From Scatomonas sp963928055 (GTDB lineage: Bacteria > Bacillota > Clostridia > Lachnospirales > Lachnospiraceae), in the NCBI GenBank assembly GCA_963928055.1, contig CAWVDN010000005.1, positions 1-18,495 of the forward strand: DNA of 18,495 nucleotides. The letters are read 5' to 3'. Shown here piece by piece: positions 7,702 to 16,042 of this stretch. The notes below the pieces were generated by a model. That model made no database searches, was not told where the DNA came from, and was given only the letters and a program-made list of their open reading frames with translations. Made by a program: the position numbers and the translations under genes. How positions within the stretch are numbered: the stretch's first letter is position 1; the number at the start of each line of letters is the position of its first letter.

Positions 7702-8793
7702 ATGGAAAAGATTCCTTTTTCTGAAGACGAATTAAAAGTTGTAGGCGAGCACATCAATACAACCATGTGTTTTGGAGGACCGGCACTGAAGTATAATACC
7801 CCCATTACCCCCCGGGAGAATGTGAATGCATGTCTCCGCAGGGACGGAAGCGCTATGTGGATCCCGTCCTTTACGGATTTCCTGTCCGTAGAGTCCCGGG
7901 TAAATAAAGACCATATCGCCAGAGCCGAAGTTATGGATCTGGGACCCCTGTATTCCGACGAGGAAAAGGGCGGACCGGACCTGTTCGGCATCGAGTGGGT
8001 GTATGTGCCCATGGTAGGCGGCTCCATGGAGAAACCGGGAGTTCCCCCGGTGCTGGACGACGCCAATGACTGGCCGGAAGTCATCAAGTTCCCGGATGTG
8101 GACGCCATGGAATGGGAGGCCTGCGGAAAATTAAACGCTCCTCTGAATCAGACGGAGCGGGCCTATCACGTAACCTTCCAGAACGGACTGTTCGAGCGCC
8201 TGATCTCTTTCATGGGATTTGAGGGAGCGGCCCTGGCCATCATCGATGATGACCAGAAGGATGCCATCCACGCGCTGTTCGCGAAACTCTGCGATATGTA
8301 CGAGGCCATGATCACCAAGTACATGCAGTATCTGACCATCGACGGCGTCATGTTCCATGACGACTGGGGTTCCCAGAGAGCGCCCTTCTTCTCGCCGGCG
8401 GTCTGCCGGGAGATGCTGGTGCCTTACATCAAGCGTCTGGCTGATTTCTGCCACTCCAAGGGAATGTGGTTTGAGCAGCATTCCTGCGGAAAGAACGAGA
8501 TGCTGGTATCCTGTATGGTGGAAGCCGGTGTGGATATCTGGATGCCGCAGGATATGAACGATGTGGACAAGATGCGTGCCGAGTACGGTGACAAGATCAT
8601 GCTGGGAGCGTATCCCCCGGCTAATACTCCGGAGATGTCCGATGAGGAGATCGACAAACTGGCGAAGGAATTCGCGGAGAAGTACGCGCCGGATATGGCG
8701 ACCAGACCTATCGTACTGGTGAACTTCATGGGCGATCCCAGATTTAATCTTGCGGTTTACAAATACAGCCGTATCCTTATGTCACAAGAATAA
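7702..8793 (+). CDS. URO-D superfamily protein 2 (methyltransferase-like)
   Basis: The protein has 363 residues, the same length as its upstream neighbour, and shares the N-terminal pattern ELKVV, the segment DLFGIEWVYVPMVGGSMEKPG (93-113), FERLISFMGFE (164-174), HDDWGSQ (219-225) and QHSCGK (259-264). H260 and C262 would be the first two zinc ligands if it works like MtaA-type methyltransferases, and C271 is a possible third. The gene starts 14 bases after the preceding stop, behind GGAGGAGG, so the two are surely co-transcribed. A strong terminator follows (8806-8842), making MFS, URO-D 1 and URO-D 2 a natural first transcription unit. It may be a functional variant with a different substrate, or a partner in a heteromer. 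Confidence 0.86.
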   Translation: MEKIPFSEDELKVVGEHINTTMCFGGPALKYNTPITPRENVNACLRRDGSAMWIPSFTDFLSVESRVNKDHIARAEVMDLGPLYSDEEKGGPDLFGIEWVYVPMVGGSMEKPGVPPVLDDANDWPEVIKFPDVDAMEWEACGKLNAPLNQTERAYHVTFQNGLFERLISFMGFEGAALAIIDDDQKDAIHALFAKLCDMYEAMITKYMQYLTIDGVMFHDDWGSQRAPFFSPAVCREMLVPYIKRLADFCHSKGMWFEQHSCGKNEMLVSCMVEAGVDIWMPQDMNDVDKMRAEYGDKIMLGAYPPANTPEMSDEEIDKLAKEFAEKYAPDMATRPIVLVNFMGDPRFNLAVYKYSRILMSQE

Positions 8794-8805
8794 TGCAGTG
8801 AATGG

Positions 8806-8842
8806 ATGTTGGGGCAGGAAACTGCCCCAACATTTTTCTTTT
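8806..8842 (+). terminator. Intrinsic terminator after URO-D 2
   Basis: ATGTTGGGGCAG (8806-8817) pairs perfectly with CTGCCCCAACAT (8822-8833), with a GAAA loop and then TTTTCTTTT. This is a textbook Rho-independent terminator 12 bases after the stop codon. An in-frame ATG at 8806 lies inside the hairpin and should not be taken as the start of the next gene. Confidence 0.92.
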
Positions 8843-8865
8843 GGGAGAAAGAGAGGTCCGTGGTT

Positions 8866-10104
8866 ATGGATGAAAGAAAATTCAACGAGAGATTGAAACG
8901 GGTGGAGGACGCGGTACAGCTGAAGGAGCCGGACCGGGTCCCGGTCTGCCTGCTGTCCAGCCTTCTGCCCTTCTGGCTGGACGGATGCACCAACAAGGAC
9001 GCCATGTACAACTATCCCCGGGCGGCGGAGGCAGTGGTAAAGTTCCATGAAAGATTTCCCATGCTGGATACGGCTGCCATATCGGCGCTGGCCAGCGGCA
9101 GAGCTTACGAACTGGCCCAGCCTCAGATGGTGGACTGGCCCGGCAGGCCGGGGACGAAGGTCCCGGATTTTTCCACCTATCAGGTGATCGAGCGGGAGGT
9201 GCTGAAGCCGGAAGAGTACCCGGAGATCCTGGCGGACTACACGGGCTTTATGCTCCGCAAATATATCCCAAGGATCTTTCCGGGGATCAAGGGTCTGGCG
9301 GATATCGACGTGAACCCCTCCATCATCCTGGGTACCGCTCCTCTGACCTCCATGCTGTCCGAGGATGCCCTTGAAGCTTACAAAACCCTGATCCAGATCG
9401 CCGAGGAGGAGAAAAAATGCAATGCGGTGAAGGATCAGCTGAACGCGCAGGTGACAGAGATGGGATTTCCGCCGCTGATCACCGGCGCCGGAGAAGTGCC
9501 TTTCGACATCATCGGAGACTATTTCCGGGGGACCATGGGGATGTTCGACGATCTGATGGAGCGGGAAGATGAGGTGGAAGAGCTGTGTCAGGTATTTGTG
9601 GACATTCAGATCAAAAACTTCCAGTATTTCCGAAACGTTCCCATGCCGGTGAAGCGGGTCTTCTTCCCCTTCCACAAGGGCATGGACGGCTTTATGAGCC
9701 CGGATCAGTACGAGAGGCTGTACTGGAGACCCTTCCGGAAGATCGTGGACGCCCTGCTGGATATGGGCGTGACTCCCTACCTTTATACCGAGGGACGGTA
9801 CAATACCCGTCTGGAGCAGCTGCAGGATCTGCCGAAGGGCAAGTGCATGATCCATTTTGAAAATGTGGATATGCGCAGGGCCAAGAAACTTCTGGGCGAT
9901 AATTCCTGCATCATCGGCAACTACAGTCGAGCGCTGCGTGATACCGGCACGCCGGAGCAGGTGGAGGAGAAAGTGAAAGAACTTCTGGATATCTGTATGC
10001 CGGGCGGCGGATATATCTTTGACTGCGATGGCAGCGTAGATATGGCCAAACCGGAAAATCTGGACGCCATGTTCAACGCTCTGGATAAATACGGGCATTA
10101 TTAA
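8866..10104 (+). CDS. URO-D superfamily protein 3, divergent and longest member
   Basis: The protein has 412 residues with the start at ATG 8866, 9 bases behind GAGAGG; upstream in-frame codons lie in the terminator. It belongs to a more distant URO-D branch: GMDGFMSPDQYERLYWRPFR, LYTEGRYNTRLEQL, PKGKCMIHFENVDM, LGDNSCIIGN and the closing GTPEQVEEKVKELLD all fit that branch as I recall it. It has neither HDDWGSQ nor HSCG, so the zinc-methyltransferase chemistry may be absent or different. Residues 353-358 (YSRALR) are encoded by the repeated 17-base sequence at 9923-9939. Relatives usually have a Pro after the GN and more hydrophobic residues there, so these residues may not be genuine. It lies between two terminators and is probably its own unit. 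Confidence 0.82.
   Translation: MDERKFNERLKRVEDAVQLKEPDRVPVCLLSSLLPFWLDGCTNKDAMYNYPRAAEAVVKFHERFPMLDTAAISALASGRAYELAQPQMVDWPGRPGTKVPDFSTYQVIEREVLKPEEYPEILADYTGFMLRKYIPRIFPGIKGLADIDVNPSIILGTAPLTSMLSEDALEAYKTLIQIAEEEKKCNAVKDQLNAQVTEMGFPPLITGAGEVPFDIIGDYFRGTMGMFDDLMEREDEVEELCQVFVDIQIKNFQYFRNVPMPVKRVFFPFHKGMDGFMSPDQYERLYWRPFRKIVDALLDMGVTPYLYTEGRYNTRLEQLQDLPKGKCMIHFENVDMRRAKKLLGDNSCIIGNYSRALRDTGTPEQVEEKVKELLDICMPGGGYIFDCDGSVDMAKPENLDAMFNALDKYGHY
9923..9939 (+). repeat. 17-base sequence, internal copy 2
   Basis: An exact copy of ACAGTCGAGCGCTGCGT lies in frame inside URO-D 3 (codons 353-358). The surrounding protein continues normally on both sides, so this is substitution-like, not an insertion causing a frameshift. 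Internal mispriming by the same primer found at the contig ends would explain it. Confidence 0.7.
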
Positions 10105-10193
10105 AGACTACAGATGTACAAAAATTAGACAGAAAAAAGAATAAAAAATTGTATTTCGTGTACATAGTAACGAAAACAGATGCGTCATAAAAT

Positions 10194-10265
10194 GATATCA
10201 GGTGAAAAAACAGAGATTGTTCTGCATTCTCGGGCCGGCAGTTTTCACCTGATATCTTTTTATTA
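10194..10265 (+). terminator. Hairpin with T-run between URO-D 3 and GPH transporter
   Basis: GATATCAGGTGAAAA (10194-10208) pairs exactly with TTTTCACCTGATATC (10242-10256), followed by TTTTTATTATT. The 15-bp stem has a 33-base GC-richer loop that can form a small inner pairing (CTGC/GCAG). It is 90 bases after the URO-D 3 stop and only about 30 bases before the transporter start, so it may act as terminator of the former or as an attenuator in the leader of the latter. Confidence 0.75.
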
Positions 10266-10289
10266 TTGTGTATGGAAGGGGGTTGCTTT

Positions 10290-11699
10290 ATGACAACACA
10301 GAAGCCTTTGACAGGCGCGCAAGTTAACAAGTATGGTTTTTATCTTTTCGGATCTTCTACAGCGGCTATGATCCAGATGACGTACATGACGATCTTCATG
10401 ACGGATTACATCGGGATTCCGGCGGCTGTGGTGGCAACCACTCTGCTGGTGGCCCGTGTTCTTGACCTGATCATTGGTATCGTCAGCGGCGGTATCATTG
10501 AAAAAGTACATATGCGCTGGGGCAAATATCGTTCCTGGCTGTTGATTTTAAGATGGGTGATTGTATTCTCACTGGTCTGCTCGTTCTTCGATACAGGTTC
10601 CTGGCCGCTGGCATTTAAGGTGGGCGTTTCCTTTGTGGGCTACATCCTGCTGAACGCCAGCATGAGCTTTACTACCAACGCTTACTATGCGCTGGGTCCG
10701 GCTCTGGCAGGCGCGAACCTTAATGACCGTTTCCGTCTGAGCGCCAGAGGAGCGCAGTTTATGTGCTTAGCCATGCTGCTACAGTCGAGCGCTGCGTTGC
10801 CCCTTGTAAACGTTCTGACTCCGGTCTGCGGAGCAGCAAACGCTTTCCTGGTAGCAGCGATTATCTTTGCTATTCCGTATCTCTTCAGCTGCCAGATCGT
10901 ATCGAATCTCTGTAAAGAATGCGATCCTTCCGGTAAATTTGACGAGAGCGGCAGGCCCCACAAATCACAGGTAACGGTTAAGGATATGATCCAGTCTGTT
11001 GCGAAAAACAAACAGCTGCTGGTTATGTTCCTGGCAATGACCGTTTACTATGTAGGATTCTATGTATTCTCAAATTTTGGAACCTATTATTTCAGCTACA
11101 TTGTAGGCGATTTCAACCTGTTTACCGTTTCCATGACGGTCACCACCATCACCGGTTTCCTGGCTTCTCTGGTTATGCCGAAACTGGGCGGTATGCTGGG
11201 TAAAAAGAAAGCTTTTATCGCAGCCATGGTAGCCTACGCGGTGATCTGCGTTGCTTATTATCCGGCAGGCTCCAACTGGATCCTGTACACCGTTCTGGCG
11301 GCAGTCGGCGGCGCAGCCGTATATCTGTTCTCCAGCTTCGGCGCCAACTACTTTGTAGATTGCGGCGAGTATTACCTGTATAAAACCGGAGTGGATACCC
11401 GGGACGTGGCCATCGCCATGTATTCTGTTCCCATGAAGATCGGTATGATGCTGGGCGGAGCTATTGCTACTTACGGTCTGGCAGCTCTGAATTTTGAAGC
11501 TCACATGGGCGTAGACCAGACGTTCTACAATGGATTCATGTCACTGCGTTCCTTTGCGCCGGCGATCCTGATCCTGCTGGCAGGTCTCTTTGTAGCGTTC
11601 GGTTACAAGATCACTGATAAGGACGCGCAGATGTACGCGGAAGAAAACGCGAAACGCGCAGCCGCTAAGGCAGCGGAAGCAGCAGAAGAAAAGAAATAA
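10290..11699 (+). CDS. GPH-family (MelB-like) sugar/cation symporter-type transporter
   Basis: The protein has 469 residues and about 12 transmembrane segments. ARVLDLIIG followed by EKVHMRWGKYRSWLL (about 55-85) matches the glycoside-pentoside-hexuronide symporter signature. In MelB the helix-2 motif has two Asp residues four positions apart for cation binding. Here D59 is present but the second position is G63, so coupling may differ. The hydrophilic C-terminus is Ala/Glu/Lys-rich. ATG 10290 is chosen because AAGGGGG (10276-10282) lies 7 bases upstream. Residues 164-169 are encoded by the repeated 17-base sequence at 10781-10797. It leads the second half of the locus, 37 bases before URO-D 4. 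The substrate is unknown; a glycoside or a methylated compound is only a guess. Confidence 0.85.
   Translation: MTTQKPLTGAQVNKYGFYLFGSSTAAMIQMTYMTIFMTDYIGIPAAVVATTLLVARVLDLIIGIVSGGIIEKVHMRWGKYRSWLLILRWVIVFSLVCSFFDTGSWPLAFKVGVSFVGYILLNASMSFTTNAYYALGPALAGANLNDRFRLSARGAQFMCLAMLLQSSAALPLVNVLTPVCGAANAFLVAAIIFAIPYLFSCQIVSNLCKECDPSGKFDESGRPHKSQVTVKDMIQSVAKNKQLLVMFLAMTVYYVGFYVFSNFGTYYFSYIVGDFNLFTVSMTVTTITGFLASLVMPKLGGMLGKKKAFIAAMVAYAVICVAYYPAGSNWILYTVLAAVGGAAVYLFSSFGANYFVDCGEYYLYKTGVDTRDVAIAMYSVPMKIGMMLGGAIATYGLAALNFEAHMGVDQTFYNGFMSLRSFAPAILILLAGLFVAFGYKITDKDAQMYAEENAKRAAAKAAEAAEEKK
10781..10797 (+). repeat. 17-base sequence, internal copy 3
   Basis: An exact copy of ACAGTCGAGCGCTGCGT lies in the GPH transporter gene, in a different reading frame from copy 2 (LQSSAA here, YSRALR there). 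This argues against selection on the encoded peptide. The ORF is uninterrupted. Confidence 0.7.
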
Positions 11700-11736
11700 A
11701 TTTCAGATGAATATATTCCATGAAGGAGGAAGTGAT

Positions 11737-12762
11737 ATGGCTCAGTTAACAGAAAAAGAAAATTATTTGATGACTCTTCGCGGGGAGTGTCCGGAATGGG
11801 TACCCACCTATACCTTCGGCCCGATGCCCGGCGAGGCGCATCCCCCCGCAAACGTTATGTGCGAACCGCTGATCCTGTCCAACTTCCGGTTCTCCGGAGG
11901 AGGCAAGGATGTCTGGGGCGTAAACTATGTTCCCACGAAGGAAACCGGCAACGCGCTGTTGCCGGAGCCCAACAACTTTATTCTGAAAGACATCCGCCAG
12001 TGGAGAGATGTGATCAAGGCTCCGGATATCTCTCATGTAGACTGGGAAGCCGAGGCCAAGAAGCAGCTGGATATGTTCAAGGTGGACAGAACCCAGTCCG
12101 CAGTATCCTTTAACCTGCATGTGGGATATTTCCAGAACCTGATGGCGTTCATGGGCTTTAACGAAGGACTGTGCGCTATGTATGAGGAGCCGGAGGAGGT
12201 TATGGCTCTGTTTGATTACATCTGCAGCTTTTACGAGGAAGTGGCCAGAAATATCATGCCCTACTATGAGCCGGATGTATTTACCATGATGGATGATACG
12301 GCAGCCTGGAGAGCGCCCTTCATCTCTCCGGAGATGTACCACGATATGGTGCTGCCCTTCCTGGACAGACAGGCGAAATTCGGCAGAGACGCAGGCATCC
12401 CCATTACCATGCATAACTGCGGCAAGGCAGAATGCTTCATCGACGACTGGCTTTCCATCGGCGTAAACGCCTGGGATCCCGCCCAGACCTGCAATGATCT
12501 GAAAGCCGTCAAAGAGAAATACGGCAACAAGCTGGTGCTTATGGGAGGCTGGGACGCCAACGGAAGGCTGGCGGATCCGGATGTTACCGAGGAGGAGATC
12601 CGGCAGTCTGTAAGAGATTCCATGGATCTGCTGGCGCCGGGCGGCGGCTACTGCTTCTGCGGCGGCTACCTGGGAGCGCTGGATGATCCGGAAGTAGCCC
12701 GTAAGAACAAGATCGTTATGGACGAGGTAGAAGTATACGGCAGAGCGTTCTACAAAAAATAA
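11737..12762 (+). CDS. URO-D superfamily protein 4 (HNCG variant)
   Basis: The protein has 341 residues from ATG 11737, 7 bases behind AGGAGG (11724-11729). Fold signatures include DVWGVNYVPT (58-67), FQNLMAFMGFNE (132-143) and MHNCGK (225-230). H226 and C228 keep the H-x-C zinc pattern. In place of HDDWGSQ it has MDDTAAW (185-191), and near the C-terminus it has YCFCGG (305-310), where C306 or C308 could supply the third zinc ligand as in MtaA/MtbA-type proteins. Of the seven paralogs it has the most complete-looking H-x-C...C zinc site, so it is a good candidate for a real methyltransferase. It is followed after 18 bases by the CobW-type gene. Confidence 0.85.
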   Translation: MAQLTEKENYLMTLRGECPEWVPTYTFGPMPGEAHPPANVMCEPLILSNFRFSGGGKDVWGVNYVPTKETGNALLPEPNNFILKDIRQWRDVIKAPDISHVDWEAEAKKQLDMFKVDRTQSAVSFNLHVGYFQNLMAFMGFNEGLCAMYEEPEEVMALFDYICSFYEEVARNIMPYYEPDVFTMMDDTAAWRAPFISPEMYHDMVLPFLDRQAKFGRDAGIPITMHNCGKAECFIDDWLSIGVNAWDPAQTCNDLKAVKEKYGNKLVLMGGWDANGRLADPDVTEEEIRQSVRDSMDLLAPGGGYCFCGGYLGALDDPEVARKNKIVMDEVEVYGRAFYKK

Positions 12763-12780
12763 AGAAGGAAGTGAGGCCAA

Positions 12781-13386
12781 ATGAAGATTCTGATTCTGGG
12801 TGGTTTCCTGGGATCCGGGAAAACGACCCTGTTGCTCCAGCTGGCAAAGGATATGGCCAAACACGCGCCTTCAGAAAAAGAAAACAAAGTAATCATACTG
12901 GAGAACGAAGTAGGCCAGGATGGCATTGACAACAAGCTATTGGGAAGTAGCGGCTTCCAGGTGCGTTCTCTGTTTAACGGATGTATTTGCTGTACGCTCT
13001 CCGGCGAGATTGTCGCCACTGTGGCAGATGTGGAGAAAACCTTCGATCCGGAATGGCTGATCGTGGAGACTACCGGGCTGGCTTATCCTGGTCTGATCCG
13101 TAGCAACCTGAAAGAGGCGCTGGGAAAAGAAGCCTATATCTGTACGATTGTGGATGCGTCCCGGTGGAAACGATTCCTGATCCCCATGCACGAGCTGCTG
13201 AAAGGGCAGATTGAATGCGCGGATATGGTGCTGATGAACAAAGCGGATCTGGTAACGGATGAAGTGATGAAAGAGGTAGAAAAGGATGTCCATGCATTTA
13301 ACGGAGACGTGATCTGTTTCAAAACCTCCGGATTACAGGCAGTAGACACAGGTATCTGGGAACGGATCAGAGAGGAGTTCAAATGA
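12781..13386 (+). CDS. CobW/COG0523-type metal GTPase, short form
   Basis: The protein has 201 residues. It has the P-loop GGFLGSGKTT (7-16), the family ENEVG (41-45), the metal-binding CICC (68-71), ETTG (96-99) and the G4 motif NKAD (153-156). COG0523 GTPases are metallochaperones that load zinc or cobalt into client proteins. Family members usually have about 300-400 residues with a separate C-terminal domain. Here the chain ends just after the GTPase domain, and the next gene starts inside its stop codon. That suggests a split or reduced version whose metal-binding tail is a separate protein. Its place among putative zinc methyltransferase genes suggests those are its clients (inference). 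Confidence 0.88.
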   Translation: MKILILGGFLGSGKTTLLLQLAKDMAKHAPSEKENKVIILENEVGQDGIDNKLLGSSGFQVRSLFNGCICCTLSGEIVATVADVEKTFDPEWLIVETTGLAYPGLIRSNLKEALGKEAYICTIVDASRWKRFLIPMHELLKGQIECADMVLMNKADLVTDEVMKEVEKDVHAFNGDVICFKTSGLQAVDTGIWERIREEFK

Positions 13387-13847
13387 GTACGGAAGAATAC
13401 AGCGAACATCATCATGAACACCATCATGAACATGGACACGAACATCATCACCACCATGGAGATGGCTGCGGCTGTGAGGAATGTCAGGAAAAACAGGAGC
13501 GGCTTACTGTTACCACACATCTGCAGGATGCGGCAACGGTTGTTTCCGCTCACTACCGTGTTATTGCGGACCGTCAGGAGACAGCAGCTCTCCTGACGGT
13601 AAATATGGAATCCACAGCGGCCAAGATCACTGCTATGGGAGGATTTATCGGGCACCTGAAAGCTTCCATGGATATTCATACCGTGGAGATATTTTCGCTG
13701 ACAGATCGGGAAGTATACCACAAAAAAGGCGAGACCCCGGAACTTCTGGTGACGGTGGCGGCGATCTTATTTGCTATTGAAGAAAAGACAGCGGCGGATC
13801 TGATCCGAACTATGCTGGAAGATGTTGACAGGAAAGTGAGGAAATAA
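13383..13847 (+). CDS. Small His-rich metal-binding protein, CobW partner
   Basis: The protein has 154 residues. Its ATG overlaps the CobW-type stop by 4 bases (ATGA), so translation is probably coupled. Residues 9-25 contain 13 histidines in runs mixed with Glu, followed by GCGCEECQ with Cys at 29, 31 and 34. This is a strong zinc/cobalt/nickel-binding tail like those found within CobW, HypB and UreE proteins. The remainder (about 40-154) is a folded domain with no family I can name; it has RLTVTTHLQDAATVV and a C-terminal helix LIRTMLEDVDRKVR. It may act as a metal store or as the acceptor domain for the short CobW. Confidence 0.8.
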   Translation: MSTEEYSEHHHEHHHEHGHEHHHHHGDGCGCEECQEKQERLTVTTHLQDAATVVSAHYRVIADRQETAALLTVNMESTAAKITAMGGFIGHLKASMDIHTVEIFSLTDREVYHKKGETPELLVTVAAILFAIEEKTAADLIRTMLEDVDRKVRK

Positions 13848-13850
13848 TAT

Positions 13851-14936
13851 ATGGCTGTTGGAAAATTCATGCAGACTGCTGCAAATAGAGATTACTCAAA
13901 AGAATGGCAGGCCCCAGGAAGTTTTCCTTGGATCTTTCAGAGACCGAAAGAGCCTATTACGGGAAGACCTTACAGCGTCAGAGAAAATTATGTCCGCTGT
14001 GTAAAGGGAGAGAAACCCTATTGGATGCCGGCTTATTTTGACGAGTCCAATACGGTATGGCCGGATGCCATGGAGGAGCACCCTGTTCCGGAAGTGGACG
14101 GCTACGACTGGTGGGGCGTTTACTGGACTATGGTGGATTCCGCAGGCGGAATGATCACCAAACCCGGCACCAGAACTATCTCTGACTTTTCTAAATGGAA
14201 AGAGGAGCTGGAGTGGCCGGATCTGTCCCTGGTAGATTTTGAGGCCGATGGAAAAAAACTGCAGAAGTTCTTGGATCCTGACAGGCCTCATATCTATGAG
14301 TGCGTGGAAGGCATCTTTGAAAGACTTCACGAAATGATCCCCTTTGATGAATCCCTGATGGCTTTCTATGAGGAGCCGGAACTGCTGGAAGAGTTTTTCC
14401 AGAAAATGGCGGATTATAAGATCGAGTCCATAGGAAAAATCTTCAAATATTACGGCCGGGTGGACGGCGTGCTGTATCACGATGACTGGGGTACAGAGCG
14501 CAGCGGTTTCTTCTCCAACGAAATGTTCCGGGAGCAGTTGATGCCCGCCACATCCCGCCTGATGAAGTTTATCAAGGACCAGGGCAAATTTATTGAACTC
14601 CATTCCTGCGGAAGAAATATGCAGTATGTGCCGGAGATGATCGAGATGGGCATCGATATGTGGACGCCTCAGATGCGGGCCAATGACGCGGAGTATCTTT
14701 ATAACAACTTCAATAAGGATATGACCTTCTGCTTCAGCCTGGAGATCCCCCATGACTGGAAAGAAGCGGAGATCCGGAAGGCGGTCCGTGATTTTGTGGA
14801 TCATTATGGGGAAAACGGACGCTGCATGGCCTGGATCATGACAGACATGAGCGATCCCGCGCAGGCGGCTGCAGCAAAGGATGAGTTGTACAACTATTCT
14901 CTGGAGTATTACAACAAACTGTACAACAGGGGTTAA
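13851..14936 (+). CDS. URO-D superfamily protein 5 (HSCG form)
   Basis: The protein has 361 residues. It starts 3 bases after the His-rich gene, with GTGAGG upstream as a modest ribosome binding site. Motifs: DWWGVYWTMVDSAGGMITKPG (86-106), HDDWGTE (210-216) and ELHSCGR (249-255). H251 and C253 fit the zinc positions, and C-terminal GRCMAWIM includes a Cys that could be the third ligand. It has an extra N-terminal stretch of about 35 residues with Trp and Phe (SFPWIFQRPKEP), not found in the other paralogs, possibly an interaction arm. Immediate coupling to CobW and the His-rich protein makes it the best-placed client. Confidence 0.85.
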   Translation: MAVGKFMQTAANRDYSKEWQAPGSFPWIFQRPKEPITGRPYSVRENYVRCVKGEKPYWMPAYFDESNTVWPDAMEEHPVPEVDGYDWWGVYWTMVDSAGGMITKPGTRTISDFSKWKEELEWPDLSLVDFEADGKKLQKFLDPDRPHIYECVEGIFERLHEMIPFDESLMAFYEEPELLEEFFQKMADYKIESIGKIFKYYGRVDGVLYHDDWGTERSGFFSNEMFREQLMPATSRLMKFIKDQGKFIELHSCGRNMQYVPEMIEMGIDMWTPQMRANDAEYLYNNFNKDMTFCFSLEIPHDWKEAEIRKAVRDFVDHYGENGRCMAWIMTDMSDPAQAAAAKDELYNYSLEYYNKLYNRG

Positions 14937-14966
14937 TAGGTGTTTTTGTTTAAGGAGGTAGAGTTT

Positions 14967-15953
14967 ATGTTAACAAAAAGACAGAATCTGCTGGAAACTA
15001 TCCACGGAGGAAATCCGGACCGTTTTGTAAACCAGTATGAGTACATGACGCTGGTCATGGATCCCATTCTGTTGGGCGCTTTGGGCAACTGTCCCAAGGG
15101 CGGATCCGCAGTGAACGGCTGGGGCGTGACCATTGAGTTCCCGGATTATGTGCCGGGCCCCTTCCCCAACACCAGCGAGGAACTGCGGGTGATCAAGGAT
15201 GTCACCAAATGGCGTGACTATGTGAAGACTCCGCCGCTGGAATATCCGGAAGAAGCATGGGCCCCCTTTGTGGAAGCTGCCAATGCGGTAGATCGAAACG
15301 AGCAGTTTGTAGCGCCTATGGTGGCTCCGGGCATGTTTGAGAAGGTACACTACCTCATGGGTATGGAAGAGGCTATGATGGCCCTGTATGAGGAGCCGGA
15401 AGCCATGCATGAGCTGATCGATTTCCTGGCGGATTTCGAGATCGCTCACGCCAAAGAGGTGATCAAACATATGCATCCGGACGCTCTGTTCCATCATGAC
15501 GACTGGGGCAGCCAGAAGTCTTCCTTCCTGTCTCCGGACATGTTTGAAGAATTTTATGTACCTGCCTATAAGAAGATCTACAGCTTCTGGAAGGAGAACG
15601 GCGTAGAACTCATCGTTCACCACAGCGATTCCTATGCGGCCAACCTGGTACCCTACATGATCGAGATGGGAATCGATATCTGGCAGGGCGTTATGTCCAC
15701 AAACAACATTCCGGAACTGATCAAGAAATATGGCGGAAAGATCTCCTTCCACGGCGGCATCAACAATGGTGTGGTGGATAAAGTAGACTGGACGCCGGAG
15801 CTGATCATGAATGAAACCAGAAAAGCCTGCGAGAGCTGCGGCAAACTGTATTATATCCCCGGAACCACCATGGGCGGACCGGAGAGCACCTATCCGGGCG
15901 TATATGAAGAAGTAATCGCGGATATCGACAAGATGTCCAAAGAAATGTTCTGA
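14967..15953 (+). CDS. URO-D superfamily protein 6 (HHSD variant)
   Basis: The protein has 328 residues from ATG 14967, 9 bases behind AAGGAGG. It keeps HDDWGSQ (177-183) but carries VHHSDS (217-222) where paralogs have HSCG, so the first zinc Cys is lost. It also has WQGVMSTNNIPELI and a C-terminal YYIPGTTMGG without Cys at the third-ligand position. It is most like URO-D 7 (same length, same order of motifs, PGPxP and VIKDxxKW segments), so these two form a second duplicated pair. It may be a non-zinc enzyme or a regulatory or structural partner of the other members. Confidence 0.85.
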   Translation: MLTKRQNLLETIHGGNPDRFVNQYEYMTLVMDPILLGALGNCPKGGSAVNGWGVTIEFPDYVPGPFPNTSEELRVIKDVTKWRDYVKTPPLEYPEEAWAPFVEAANAVDRNEQFVAPMVAPGMFEKVHYLMGMEEAMMALYEEPEAMHELIDFLADFEIAHAKEVIKHMHPDALFHHDDWGSQKSSFLSPDMFEEFYVPAYKKIYSFWKENGVELIVHHSDSYAANLVPYMIEMGIDIWQGVMSTNNIPELIKKYGGKISFHGGINNGVVDKVDWTPELIMNETRKACESCGKLYYIPGTTMGGPESTYPGVYEEVIADIDKMSKEMF

Positions 15954-15979
15954 TCTTTGAGAAACTGTTGAACGAAAGC

Positions 15980-16026
15980 ATGCGGCGGCGCGGAGGCGGC
16001 TATTCCCCCGGCGCCGCCGCATTTTT
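15980..16026 (+). terminator. Terminator-like GC hairpin after URO-D 6
   Basis: ATGCGGCGGCGC (15980-15991) pairs exactly with GCGCCGCCGCAT (16011-16022), followed by TTTT. It lies 26 bases after the URO-D 6 stop and just before the ribosome binding site of URO-D 7. The loop is 19 bases. It would separate the last paralog or lower its expression. Confidence 0.7.
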
Positions 16027-16042
16027 AAAACGAGGAAAGTAT

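Noticed and set aside
8806..8865. N-terminal extension of URO-D 3 starting at ATG 8806
   Set aside because: These codons lie in a perfect intrinsic terminator hairpin plus T-run, and a ribosome binding site precedes ATG 8866.
8782..10098. Long minus-strand open frame opposite URO-D 3
   Set aside because: It is an antisense shadow; the plus strand has family motifs and a proper start.
13383..13460. CRISPR-like or tandem DNA repeat in the His codons
   Set aside because: The CATCATCAC-type repetition is simply runs of His codons in a real metal-binding N-terminus.
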